Below, in pieces: positions 7,830 through 15,507 of a stretch of DNA of 48,407 nucleotides. The DNA is from Mesorhizobium sp. J18 (lineage in GTDB: Bacteria; Pseudomonadota; Alphaproteobacteria; Rhizobiales; Rhizobiaceae). The stretch spans positions 211,873-260,279 of the forward strand of contig NZ_VLJP01000001.1 of the NCBI RefSeq assembly GCF_007829525.1. The letters run 5' to 3'. A model generated the notes under the pieces. It had not been told where the DNA came from. It saw only the letters and a list, made by a program, of their open reading frames with translations, and made no database searches. Numbering within the stretch: the stretch's first letter is position 1; each line of letters starts with the position of its first letter. Position numbers and translations under genes: made by a program.

Positions 7830-8822
7830 CTAGGTCGAAATTATCGACCCGGCGCCGGCGGCCCGAGCCCTCTTCAACGCGAAGGTGGCGATGGCTGTGT
7901 CTTGCGCGCCGGTGCCGGTCAGGTCGCAGATGGTGATCTGCCGCTCATTCTCCCGGCCCGGTTTGGTCTTGGCGATGATTTCACCAAGCTCGGGCGGAGT
8001 TCCACCTTTCCATAGTCCTGCTTCGATTGCCGCGCGCAATTCGCCCAGCTTCTCGCATTGGCTGACCCGGTCGGCGACATAGAGCCCTGCCTTGACGATC
8101 GCCTGCGGGTCGATCTCGTTCTTGCCGGACTGATCGGAGCCCATGGCCGTGATATGGAGGCCGGAATGCAGCCATTCGGCCTTGACAATAGGCTCTTCCG
8201 CTGGCGTCGTCGTGACAACCAACTGGCTTTCGGCGACCAGCCTGGCCGGATCGGCTTCCGCCCGTGCCTCGATGCCGAGCAGGTCGGCCAGTTCCCCGGC
8301 GCAGCGCTCGGCCTTGGCGCCATCGCGGCCCCAGACCAGTGCGCGCTCGAAGGGGCGGACCAGATGAGCGGCCTGCATCTGCAGCCGCGCCTGCACGCCG
8401 GTGCCTATAACCCCGGCGGTCTTGACGTTTACCGGCGCCAGATGACGAGCGGCGACGGCACCCGCCGCCGCCGTGCGGATATCGGTGAGATAGCCGTTGT
8501 CGAGCAACAGGGCTTCGACCAGCCCCGTTTTGGCGGAAAACAGGATCATGAGACCATTGAGGCTAGGCAGACCGAGCTTCGGGTTGTCGAAGAAACCGGG
8601 ACTAACCTTGATGGCAAAACCATCGAAACCGGGGATGAAGGCGGTCTTCACATCCACCTCGCCATTGGCCTCGGGAATGGCCATGGACAGGATCGGCGGC
8701 ATGATCACCTTGCCGGAGGCGAGCGCAGTGAAGGCATTCTCGACCACGCCGACCGCTTCGAGATTGAGGTGAACGGCACGGCGCAGGTCGGCCTCGGTGA
8801 GGATGGTTATGTCATGCGCCAT
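7830..8822 (-). CDS. eutC: Ornithine cyclodeaminase family protein EutC
   Basis: A 330-residue member of the ornithine cyclodeaminase/mu-crystallin family. The substrate-side segment KVSPGFFDNPKLGLPSLNG and the Rossmann motif GVIGTGVQARLQMQ are clear, followed by LVVTTTPAEEPIV and GSDQSGKNEID. In ectoine clusters the gene after eutB is eutC, which with EutA and EutB takes hydroxyectoine-derived intermediates back into the ectoine route. The start is the ATG at 8822, which overlaps eutB by 11 nt; a longer in-frame form would run deep into eutB. No eutA is found beside it, so its exact role here is less certain than its family. Confidence 0.85.
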   Translation of the reverse strand: MAHDITILTEADLRRAVHLNLEAVGVVENAFTALASGKVIMPPILSMAIPEANGEVDVKTAFIPGFDGFAIKVSPGFFDNPKLGLPSLNGLMILFSAKTGLVEALLLDNGYLTDIRTAAAGAVAARHLAPVNVKTAGVIGTGVQARLQMQAAHLVRPFERALVWGRDGAKAERCAGELADLLGIEARAEADPARLVAESQLVVTTTPAEEPIVKAEWLHSGLHITAMGSDQSGKNEIDPQAIVKAGLYVADRVSQCEKLGELRAAIEAGLWKGGTPPELGEIIAKTKPGRENERQITICDLTGTGAQDTAIATFALKRARAAGAGSIIST

Positions 8823-9819
8823 AAGGCATTCCCTTGATCGTGATGTCTCCCAGCCGGACATCTCGGCCGCTGATAATGTCAGTAAAGACGCCCATATCTA
8901 GATTGCGGCCGGTGACAATGCTGGCAATCGGCCCCGGCACCTTGCCGAGTTTGCCGGCCAACAACGCTGCCGCGCCGACCGCGCTTGCGCCCTCGCAGAC
9001 GATCCTGTCCTCGAAATAGTGGACCTGCATGGCGCGGTAAATCTCCTCCTCGGTTACGAGCACGATATCGTCGAGATAGTCACGGCAAAGCGCGAAGGAA
9101 TGCTGGTTGTGGAGACCGATCCCGCCGCCGAGCGAATCCGCAAGACTTTCGACCTCCCGGACCTCCACCGGCCTGCCGGCCCGGATGGATTCGTACATGG
9201 CCGCGCCGCGATCCATGGTGATGCCGACGACGCGGATATCCGGCTTGATGCGCTTGGTGGCGAATGCAATGCCGCCGGCCAGCCCGCCGCCGGAAAGCGG
9301 GATAAGGACGGTGCCGAGATCAGGCCGCTGTTCGAGAAGTTCCAGCCCGATCGTACCCTGGCCGGCAATCACAAGGGGATCGTCAAAGGGTGAAATCTCG
9401 GCAAAGCCTTCTTCCTTCGCAAGCCGGCGGCTTTCGGCCTGGGCTTCATCCTGGCTTTCCCCGACGATACGGACTTCTGCGCCGAGCGCACGAATACCGT
9501 CGACCTTGGCCTGTGGCACGAGCCGCGACATGCATACGACGGCCTGCAGACCGCGCGCTCTCGCTGCATAGGCGATGCCGCGGCCATGATTTCCGGTCGA
9601 GCAGCAGGTGACCCCTTTCACGTCCCGTCCAAGAGCGAAAACGGCGTTTGCAGCCCCGCGCAGCTTGAAGGCTCCGATCGGCTGTACAATCTCAAGCTTG
9701 AGCAGGAATTCCGTCTCTGCTGTCTTTTCGAGGAAAGGGGAGGGAACCAGCGGCGTTTTGGCCGCAACACCGGAAATCCTTCGGCGGGCGGCCAGAATGT
9801 CGGCGAGCGATAGGCTCAA
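8812..9819 (-). CDS. eutB: PLP-dependent threonine dehydratase-like protein EutB
   Basis: A 335-residue fold-type II PLP enzyme. The Schiff-base lysine is in QPIGAFKLRGAANAV (Lys52), the substrate loop is STGNHGRG and the phosphate-binding loop is SGGGLAGG. EutB is the threonine dehydratase-like member of the hydroxyectoine side path. It lies directly after ehuA and before eutC, as in known ehu/eut clusters. The only start that keeps the N-terminal SLADILAARRRI helix is a TTG whose bases overlap the ehuA stop (TTGA), a sign of tight translational coupling. Biosynthetic IlvA is unlikely: there is no C-terminal regulatory domain. Confidence 0.87.
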   Translation of the reverse strand: MSLSLADILAARRRISGVAAKTPLVPSPFLEKTAETEFLLKLEIVQPIGAFKLRGAANAVFALGRDVKGVTCCSTGNHGRGIAYAARARGLQAVVCMSRLVPQAKVDGIRALGAEVRIVGESQDEAQAESRRLAKEEGFAEISPFDDPLVIAGQGTIGLELLEQRPDLGTVLIPLSGGGLAGGIAFATKRIKPDIRVVGITMDRGAAMYESIRAGRPVEVREVESLADSLGGGIGLHNQHSFALCRDYLDDIVLVTEEEIYRAMQVHYFEDRIVCEGASAVGAAALLAGKLGKVPGPIASIVTGRNLDMGVFTDIISGRDVRLGDITIKGMPYGA

Positions 9820-10637
9820 GTCGCCTCCTTCACCGCACTCAGGAATTGTTGTGTGCGCTCCTTCTGCGGATTGCCAAACAGCTCATCAGGCGTGCCCTGT
9901 TCCTCGATGCGGCCGCCGTAAAAGAAGCAGACGCGGTCGGAGATGTCCTTGGCGAAGCCCATCTGATGGGTGACCATGAGCATGGTCAGATTGTGCTCGG
10001 TCACGAGCCGTCTGATGACATTGGTCACTTCGCCGATCACCTCGGGGTCGAGCGCCGACGTGACCTCGTCGAACAGCATCACCTTGGGCCGCATGGCCAG
10101 CGCGCGGGCGATGGCAACCCGCTGCTGCTGGCCGCCGGACAGGCGGGAGGGATGCTGGTTGCGCTTGTCGGCCATGCCGACCATCTCGAGCAGCTCCTCC
10201 GAACGTTCGCGCGCCTCCTTCTTCGAAAGGCCCAGCACGTGAACCGGACCTTCCATGCAGTTTTCCAGCGCCGTCATGTGCGGGAAAAGATTGAAGTGCT
10301 GGAAGCACATGCCGATATTGGAGCGCATCTGTCGCAGATGACGGTTGCTGGCAGGCACCAGACGATCACCCTGAGGCATGTGGGTGAGCGGTTTACCATC
10401 GACATAGATTACGCCGTCATTGATTGTTTCCAGTGTCATCAGCATCCTGAGCACGGTGGTTTTGCCCGAGCCCGAGGGGCCGATGATGGTGACCATTTCG
10501 CCCTCGGCAACGTCGAGATCGAGCGAATCTAGCACGACCAGATCGCCGTAGCGCTTGGTGACCTTCCTGAAGCTCACCATCGGCATGTTGTCGCCTTCGA
10601 GAGCGAGGGGGAAATCCGAGAGGGATTCGTTCGTCAT
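9816..10637 (-). CDS. ehuA: Ectoine/hydroxyectoine ABC transporter ATP-binding protein
   Basis: A 273-residue cytoplasmic ATPase of the polar amino acid (HisP/GlnQ) type. Walker A is GPSGSGKT (53-60), the ABC signature LSGGQQQR (166-173), Walker B VMLFDE (186-191) and the switch His in MVTHQMG (near 224). It powers EhuC and EhuD. The ATG overlaps the ehuD stop (ATGA); a much longer in-frame extension lies inside ehuD and was rejected. It is the only ATPase of this class in the window, although a second polar amino acid importer at 39,591-42,029 has no ATPase gene of its own. Confidence 0.92.
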   Translation of the reverse strand: MTNESLSDFPLALEGDNMPMVSFRKVTKRYGDLVVLDSLDLDVAEGEMVTIIGPSGSGKTTVLRMLMTLETINDGVIYVDGKPLTHMPQGDRLVPASNRHLRQMRSNIGMCFQHFNLFPHMTALENCMEGPVHVLGLSKKEARERSEELLEMVGMADKRNQHPSRLSGGQQQRVAIARALAMRPKVMLFDEVTSALDPEVIGEVTNVIRRLVTEHNLTMLMVTHQMGFAKDISDRVCFFYGGRIEEQGTPDELFGNPQKERTQQFLSAVKEAT

Positions 10638-11305
10638 CAGCTCATTCCCAGTTTCCTGCGCACCCAGGCCTCGAAGATGCGAATGCCGGCGGCCGTGGGC
10701 AGCGAGATGGCCAGAAAGATGATTCCGACCAGCGTGTAGGGCTCGAGATAGCGATAAGTCTCGGAGCCGATGGCTGTGGCGGTGTGCATCAATTCGGCCA
10801 CGCCGATAACCGACAGCATGGGTGTGTCCTTGAAGATGCCGACCAGATAATTGCCCATGCCGGCCAGTGAGGGCGGCAGGGCCTGCGGAATGATGACCCG
10901 GAAGTAGGTCCGTGCCGTCGAGAGGTTCAGCGAGGTCGCCGCTTCCCACTGACCTTTGGGCACGCTTTCCAGACCGCCGCGATAGACCTCCGACAGATAA
11001 GAGGCGTAGTGCAGGCCGATGGCGATCATGCCAGCCGTCCATGGCGACAGCCTGAGGCCGAATTGCGGCCCGACATAGAATACGAAGAAAATCTGGAGAA
11101 CCAGCGGCGTCGAGCGTATGAATTCGACCGTCTCGCGAACTGCCAGAGTCAACGCGCGGTAGGGCGTGCGCTGGGCGAGCGCGAAGACAAGTCCCAGCAC
11201 GACGGCGAGGGCATAACCGAACCCCGCCGCCATGAGCGTGTTGCCCGTGGCCGCGACGAGACGAGGCAGGATCTCCCAGGTGAAGTCCCAGCGCCAGTCG
11301 AACAT
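10637..11305 (-). CDS. ehuD: Ectoine/hydroxyectoine ABC transporter permease EhuD
   Basis: A 222-residue inner-membrane permease of the HisM/HisQ family with about five predicted transmembrane helices. The EAA loop that docks on the ATPase reads WEAATSLNLSTARTYFRVIIPQALP. It forms the channel with EhuC. It starts 3 bp after the ehuC stop and its own stop overlaps ehuA. The name EhuD, not EhuC, follows the published Sinorhizobium gene order and is a positional call; the two permeases are close relatives. Confidence 0.88.
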   Translation of the reverse strand: MFDWRWDFTWEILPRLVAATGNTLMAAGFGYALAVVLGLVFALAQRTPYRALTLAVRETVEFIRSTPLVLQIFFVFYVGPQFGLRLSPWTAGMIAIGLHYASYLSEVYRGGLESVPKGQWEAATSLNLSTARTYFRVIIPQALPPSLAGMGNYLVGIFKDTPMLSVIGVAELMHTATAIGSETYRYLEPYTLVGIIFLAISLPTAAGIRIFEAWVRRKLGMS

Positions 11306-11308
11306 GGC

Positions 11309-11974
11309 TCAGGCCCTTCCCAGCTTGCGGGTCATGAAACGCTCCAGCCAACGCATGAAGGGCGTAATCATGAAACGGGCAAGGATGTAATACACAATCA
11401 GCGCGGTCCCGAAGGTCTGGGCCGACAAGAAGGTGCTGCCGTTGATCTGCTTGGCCTGGAACATGAGGTCGGCGACGGCGATCAGCGCGACCAGGGCAGT
11501 CCCCTTCAGCAGCTCGATCATGAGATTGCCCCAAGGCGGCAGCATGATGAGAAGCGCTTGCGGCAGGATCACGCGCAGCATGCGCTTGGCCGGAGACATG
11601 TTGAGCGCCAGTGCCGCCTCCCATTGGCCTCTTGGGACGGACAGGATCGCGCCGCGCACCAGTTCGGCCCCGTAAGCGCCAAGATTCATTCCGACGGCGA
11701 CGAAGCCGGCGGTGAACTTCTCAAGCGTGATGCCAAAGAGCGGCAGCACAAAGAAGATCCAGTAGAGCTGGACGAGCAGAGACGTCCCGCGGAAGATTTC
11801 GATATAAACGGTTGCGATGCCGCGTATCAGAGCATTAGGCGCCAGTCGCATCAGACCCATGGCCAGCGCGATCGCGATCGCCAGCAGTGCCGAAAGCACC
11901 GTCAGCAGCATGGTGATCAGCGTGCCGCTGGCGAGCCGGTCGCCATACTGGCTGAGGAATTCGAAATAGGACAT
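11309..11974 (-). CDS. ehuC: Ectoine/hydroxyectoine ABC transporter permease EhuC
   Basis: A 221-residue permease of the HisM/HisQ family, with the ATPase-docking EAA loop WEAALALNMSPAKRMLRVILPQAL and the segment EIFRGTSLLVQLYWIFFVLP near the first periplasmic turn. It pairs with EhuD. The ATG used has GAGGGGA about 7 nt upstream; an in-frame TTG 15 nt earlier would place that ribosome site inside the gene. About 100 bp with two stem-loops separate it from ehuB, so it is likely expressed less than the binding protein. Confidence 0.88.
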   Translation of the reverse strand: MSYFEFLSQYGDRLASGTLITMLLTVLSALLAIAIALAMGLMRLAPNALIRGIATVYIEIFRGTSLLVQLYWIFFVLPLFGITLEKFTAGFVAVGMNLGAYGAELVRGAILSVPRGQWEAALALNMSPAKRMLRVILPQALLIMLPPWGNLMIELLKGTALVALIAVADLMFQAKQINGSTFLSAQTFGTALIVYYILARFMITPFMRWLERFMTRKLGRA

Positions 11975-12011
11975 GCCGCTTCCCCTCAAGGCGACGAAAG
12001 GCGGAAGTCAC

Positions 12012-12064
12012 GCATCCCGGCGGGATGCTCGCGTTAGGCGGCGGACCGGGCAAGCCAGTCCGCC
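12012..12064 (-). other. Two stem-loops between ehuB and ehuC
   Basis: GCATCCC (12012-12018) pairs with GGGATGC (12022-12028) across a 3-nt loop, and GGCGGAC (12040-12046) pairs with GTCCGCC (12058-12064). Neither has a T-run. Hairpins in this place often protect the mRNA of the highly expressed binding-protein gene and lower read-through into the permease genes. Confidence 0.45.
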
Positions 12065-12075
12065 ATGCCGTCAGG

Positions 12076-12930
12076 CTAGCGGTTGGCGCAGACCCATTCG
12101 GTGGTCTTGTCACCAGGCAACGAGCCTTCGTCGTAGCCATATTCGGCGACTGCGGCGAGCATCTCTTCGGAGCCGACATAATCTTTCAATGCGGCATTGA
12201 ACTTGTCGAGGAAGTCTTGGTCATTCTTGCGGAAACCGATGCCGGCCCAATTGAACGATTCCTCGGGCATGGCGCCAGGATCGGTCACTTCGACAGCTCC
12301 GTCCGAGCTGTCGGCAAGCTGCTTCATGGTGAAATAGGTGCCCGCTCCGGCATCGGCCCGGCCTGCCCTGACTGCGGCGAGAATCTCGGTCGGACCAGGG
12401 ACCTGCATGATGCTGTCCTCGGCCAGCCCGGCGGCCTTCGCTGCCTCGATGTTCGAATAGCCTGCGCCGGTCACCATGATCGCCTCATTGTCGACAAGGC
12501 TCTTGTAGTCGCCGATCCCCTTGGGATTTCCGGGCGCCACGATGAAAGCGTCACCGACCGTGGCAATCGGTTCGGAAAAGGCGATATTCTCGCAGCGGCT
12601 CGCCAGGATGTTCATGCCGCCCGTGATGATGTCGAAGCGGTTCGCATTCAAGCCGGGAATAAGGCCGCCCCACTCCGTCTGCACCGGCTCGATGTTTTCG
12701 TAACCCATGCTCTTCAGGATGCCTATGGTGATGACGTTGACAAAGCCCTTGGGGCTGCCGTCATCGCCAGGATATGCGAACGGTATCTCGTTGGCGAAAC
12801 CGATACGGATCGGCTCACCGCCTTCAACCTTCTCCAGCAGCGATTGTGCGCTGGCCGAGCCCATCATCGAGCCCGCAGCAAGCGCCGCGATGCCGAGCGC
12901 GGCCATGCCCTTTAGGAAGACTCTTCTCAT
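12076..12930 (-). CDS. ehuB: Ectoine/hydroxyectoine-binding periplasmic protein
   Basis: A 284-residue family 3 solute-binding protein. It begins with a Sec signal peptide (MRRVFLKGMAALGIAALAAG, cleavage likely after ASA near residue 28), followed by the mature start of the class (EPIRIGFANEIPFAYP), the hinge-side segment WGGLIPGLNANRFDIITGGM and the closing domain around ESFNWAGIGFRKND. EhuB captures ectoine and hydroxyectoine with high affinity for EhuCDA. It is the first gene of the minus-strand arm, 209 bp from the divergent eutD. The start is the ATG before MRRVFLK; a 46-codon longer reading lacks a signal peptide at its front and crosses the promoter palindrome, so it was rejected. Confidence 0.9.
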   Translation of the reverse strand: MRRVFLKGMAALGIAALAAGSMMGSASAQSLLEKVEGGEPIRIGFANEIPFAYPGDDGSPKGFVNVITIGILKSMGYENIEPVQTEWGGLIPGLNANRFDIITGGMNILASRCENIAFSEPIATVGDAFIVAPGNPKGIGDYKSLVDNEAIMVTGAGYSNIEAAKAAGLAEDSIMQVPGPTEILAAVRAGRADAGAGTYFTMKQLADSSDGAVEVTDPGAMPEESFNWAGIGFRKNDQDFLDKFNAALKDYVGSEEMLAAVAEYGYDEGSLPGDKTTEWVCANR

Positions 12931-12976
12931 CGTAATTCCCCTGTTTCTGTTGAATGATTTTCGATGCTGGATAGAA

Positions 12977-12995
12977 GTGATGTACACAACATCAC
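12977..12995. promoter_or_regulatory. Palindrome in the ehuB-eutD divergent promoter region
   Basis: GTGATGT-ACACA-ACATCAC is a perfect 7+5+7 inverted repeat 47 bp upstream of the ehuB start. Its core TGTACA-like sequence resembles operators of GntR/FCD regulators, one of which is encoded 2.5 kb away in the same cluster. It is the strongest operator candidate for the uptake operon. Confidence 0.5.
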
Positions 12996-13072
12996 GCACC
13001 CGGAAGCTGTCAACGAATTTTTCCGCAAGGGAAAGCAACGTTCCCATTCCAGTCCGCGAAATTTTCAAATAG

Positions 13073-13082
13073 ATGTATACAT
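13073..13082. promoter_or_regulatory. TGTATACA palindrome upstream of eutD
   Basis: ATGTATACAT is a perfect 10-bp palindrome 58 bp before the eutD start. TGTATACA-type cores are typical of GntR/FCD operators. With the 12977-12995 site it could give the cluster regulator control over both arms. Confidence 0.4.
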
Positions 13083-13105
13083 GCCGGAAGACCCGGCGGC
13101 TCTAC

Positions 13106-13124
13106 AGGCGCCCGCGAGGCGCCT
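13106..13124 (+). terminator. Terminator-like hairpin in the eutD leader
   Basis: AGGCGCC (13106-13112) and GGCGCCT (13118-13124) form a perfect GC-rich 7-bp stem with a 5-nt loop, followed at once by TTCTTC. The ribosome site GGAGGG of eutD begins 6 nt later. Because it lies between the candidate operator and the gene it could act as an attenuator or as an mRNA 5' stabiliser. The pyrimidine tract is short, so termination would be weak. Confidence 0.45.
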
Positions 13125-13139
13125 TTCTTCGGAGGGTAT

Positions 13140-14324
13140 ATGCCAGGCTCACAGCTGCCTTTCAGCGCGCAGGAATATGCTGCACGCCTCACCAGGGTTC
13201 GTCAGTCGATGGAAGACAAGGGGATCGACGTTCTCTTCGTCGAGGACCCTTCCAATATGGCCTGGCTGACGGGCTATGATGGCTGGTCGTTCTACGTCCA
13301 TCAGGGCGTCATCGTCTTTCCCGATGAGGATCCGATCTGGTGGGGCCGTTCGCAGGATGCCAACGGCGCCATCCGTACATGCTGGATGGATGACGATCGC
13401 GCCGTTTCCTATGCCGATCATTTCGTGCAATCGCCCGATTGCCACCCGATGGAGGACCTTGCCGCGTTCCTTGCCAGCAAGGGCTATGGGAACAAGCGTA
13501 TCGGTCTCGAACTCGACAATTATTACTTCTCGGCCAAGGCGTTTCTCACGCTCCAGAAGGAATTGCCCAATGCGACCCTGGTGGATGCTACCGCGTTGGT
13601 CAATTGGCAGCGGGGCGTGAAGTCCGATGAGGAGATCGCATTCATGCGGCGCGCGGCGCGCATCTCCGACAAGATCATCGACGGCATTCTTCAGCGCGTT
13701 GAGCCGGGCGTCAGGAAGAACGAGCTGGTCGCCGAGATCTACGCCGACGCGGTGCGCGGAGTCGACGACAATTGGGGTGACTATCCGGCTATCGTCCCGC
13801 TTCTGCCGAGCGGATCGGACGCGGCGGCGCCGCATCTGACGTGGAACTGGACGACCTTCGAGAAGGGCGAAGCAACCTTCTTTGAAATCTCCGGCTGCTA
13901 TCGGCGTTATCACGCACCGCTCTGCCGGACGGTCTTCCTCGGCAAGCCGCCGCAATATTTGCTCGATGCCGAACAAGCCTTGATCGCCGGCCTCGAAGCC
14001 GGCCTCGAGGCCGCCCGACCGGGAAATCGCGCCGGCGACGTGTCACGGGCGCTGCATGCGGAGCTGAAGAAGTGGGGCATCGAGCGCTCGGCGCGTTGCG
14101 GCTATCCGATCGGACTTTCCTATCCACCCGACTGGGGTGAGCGCACGATCTCCTTCCGCGACAATGACGACACCATCCTGCAGGCGGGCATGACATTCCA
14201 CTTCATGCCGGGTTTGTGGATGAAGGACTGGGGCATGGAAATCACCGAAAGCATCCTGATCCGCGAGGACGGGCCTGCCGAATGCCTGTGCAGCCAGCCG
14301 CGCAAGATGTTCGTGAAGGATTGA
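13140..14324 (+). CDS. eutD: Ectoine hydrolase
   Basis: A 394-residue cytoplasmic M24-fold hydrolase (EutD, called DoeA in Halomonas) that opens the ectoine ring to N-acetyl-2,4-diaminobutyrate. Recognisable segments are PSNMAWLTGYDGWSFYVHQG (residues 38-57), WWGRSQDANGAIRTCW, EISGCYRRYHAPLCR and GYPIGLSYPPDW. These are characteristic of this branch; the metal-binding Asp pair of true aminopeptidases is absent. It leads the plus-strand arm, with GGAGGG 3 nt before the ATG, and its stop abuts the deacetylase start. Its leader carries the palindrome and hairpin listed separately. A second, more distant relative lies at 4,438-5,652; this one is the better match to characterised EutD/DoeA. Confidence 0.92.
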   Translation: MPGSQLPFSAQEYAARLTRVRQSMEDKGIDVLFVEDPSNMAWLTGYDGWSFYVHQGVIVFPDEDPIWWGRSQDANGAIRTCWMDDDRAVSYADHFVQSPDCHPMEDLAAFLASKGYGNKRIGLELDNYYFSAKAFLTLQKELPNATLVDATALVNWQRGVKSDEEIAFMRRAARISDKIIDGILQRVEPGVRKNELVAEIYADAVRGVDDNWGDYPAIVPLLPSGSDAAAPHLTWNWTTFEKGEATFFEISGCYRRYHAPLCRTVFLGKPPQYLLDAEQALIAGLEAGLEAARPGNRAGDVSRALHAELKKWGIERSARCGYPIGLSYPPDWGERTISFRDNDDTILQAGMTFHFMPGLWMKDWGMEITESILIREDGPAECLCSQPRKMFVKD

Positions 14325-15503
14325 TTGAAAGTGCCGGGTACATCCGAACTTCTTGGGCGGACTCGGGAAATCCTTGCCGATCTCGTCGCCTTTCCGACCG
14401 TTTCGACCCAAAGCAATCTCGAGCTGATCGCTTATGCGGGCGACATATTGAGCGGAGCAGGAGCCCAGCTTTCGATGTCGCTCGATCCATCCGACAGCAA
14501 GGCCAACCTCTTCGCCACGCTCGGCGGGGAGGGCGATGGCGGCATAGTGCTTTCCGGGCATAGCGACGTCGTGCCAGTCGAGGGGCAGGATTGGTCGAGC
14601 GATCCCTTCGTGCTCGACGAGCGGGACGGCCGGCTCTATGGCCGTGGCACCTGCGACATGAAGGGCTTCATTGCCTGCACCCTGGCGATGGCACCGTATT
14701 TTGCCGAGGCGAAGCTCAGCCGGCCGGTGCATTTTGCCTTTACCTATGACGAGGAGATCGGCTGCTTCGGCGCGCGTGCCCTTATGGGCGAGATCGCCAA
14801 TGCAGGCGTTCGCCCCTCCGTTGCCATCATCGGCGAGCCGACCTCGATGCGCATCATCGAGGCGCACAAGGGCTGTTACGAATACACTGCGGAATTCCGT
14901 GGGCTCGAAGGGCACGGCTCGGTGCCCGATCGCGGTGTCAATGCAGTGGAGTATGCGGTGCGCTACGTCTCGCGGCTGATGGCCCTGGCAGAAGATCTGA
15001 AGGCCCGGGCTCCGGCCAATAGCCGTTTCCAGCCGCCCTGGTCGACGCTGCAGATAGGCCGCATAGCTGGCGGCGTTGCCCATAATGTAATTGCCGGCCA
15101 ATGCACCGTGGACTGGGAGATGCGACCGGTGCAGGCGAGCGATGCGGACTATGTGAAATCCGATATCTTCGCCTATGTCGAGAACGAGTTGAAGCCGGCG
15201 ATGAAGGCTGTCCATGCCGATGCCGACATCGTCACTCATGTGATCGGCGAGGTGGTCGGGCTGGAGCCAGTCACGGAATCGGAAGCACGCCGCATCGTGT
15301 CGGAACTCACTGGATCTGATGACGCGGAAGCCGTTGCCTTCGGCACGGAGGCGGGACTCTTCCAGCAGGCCGGTATTTCCTCTGTAGTCTGCGGTCCGGG
15401 CTCGATCGATCAGGCCCACAAGGCTGATGAATTCGTGTCGATCGACCAATTGCGTTCCTGTCTCGAAATGCTTGAGCGACTGCGGGCAAAGCTGGCCTGC
15501 TGA
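14325..15503 (+). CDS. ArgE-type M20 deacetylase, probable N-acetyl-diaminobutyrate deacetylase
   Basis: A 392-residue M20 zinc hydrolase of the acetylornithine deacetylase (ArgE) group. Metal and catalytic motifs are GHSDVVPVEGQDW, GRGTCDMKGF, the catalytic pair in TYDEEIGCFGA and IGEPTS, the dimer-lid EGHGSVPDRGVNAV, and the last metal His in GPGSIDQAHKADEF. In known clusters the N-acetyl-diaminobutyrate deacetylase is EutE/DoeB of the succinylglutamate desuccinylase family, which is absent here. Acetylornithine and N-acetyl-diaminobutyrate differ by one methylene, so replacement is chemically reasonable. The TTG directly after the eutD stop or the GTG at 14331 could be the start; AAGGA lies at 14316-14320. 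A true arginine-biosynthesis ArgE is the alternative, but the location argues against it. Confidence 0.82.
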   Translation: MKVPGTSELLGRTREILADLVAFPTVSTQSNLELIAYAGDILSGAGAQLSMSLDPSDSKANLFATLGGEGDGGIVLSGHSDVVPVEGQDWSSDPFVLDERDGRLYGRGTCDMKGFIACTLAMAPYFAEAKLSRPVHFAFTYDEEIGCFGARALMGEIANAGVRPSVAIIGEPTSMRIIEAHKGCYEYTAEFRGLEGHGSVPDRGVNAVEYAVRYVSRLMALAEDLKARAPANSRFQPPWSTLQIGRIAGGVAHNVIAGQCTVDWEMRPVQASDADYVKSDIFAYVENELKPAMKAVHADADIVTHVIGEVVGLEPVTESEARRIVSELTGSDDAEAVAFGTEAGLFQQAGISSVVCGPGSIDQAHKADEFVSIDQLRSCLEMLERLRAKLAC

Positions 15504-15507
15504 TATC

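Noticed and set aside
9816-11624. 602-codon frame that would fuse EhuA to a long N-terminal part
   Set aside because: The first 329 codons lie out of frame over ehuD and ehuC, which have full permease motifs; the true start is the ATG at 10637 overlapping the ehuD stop.
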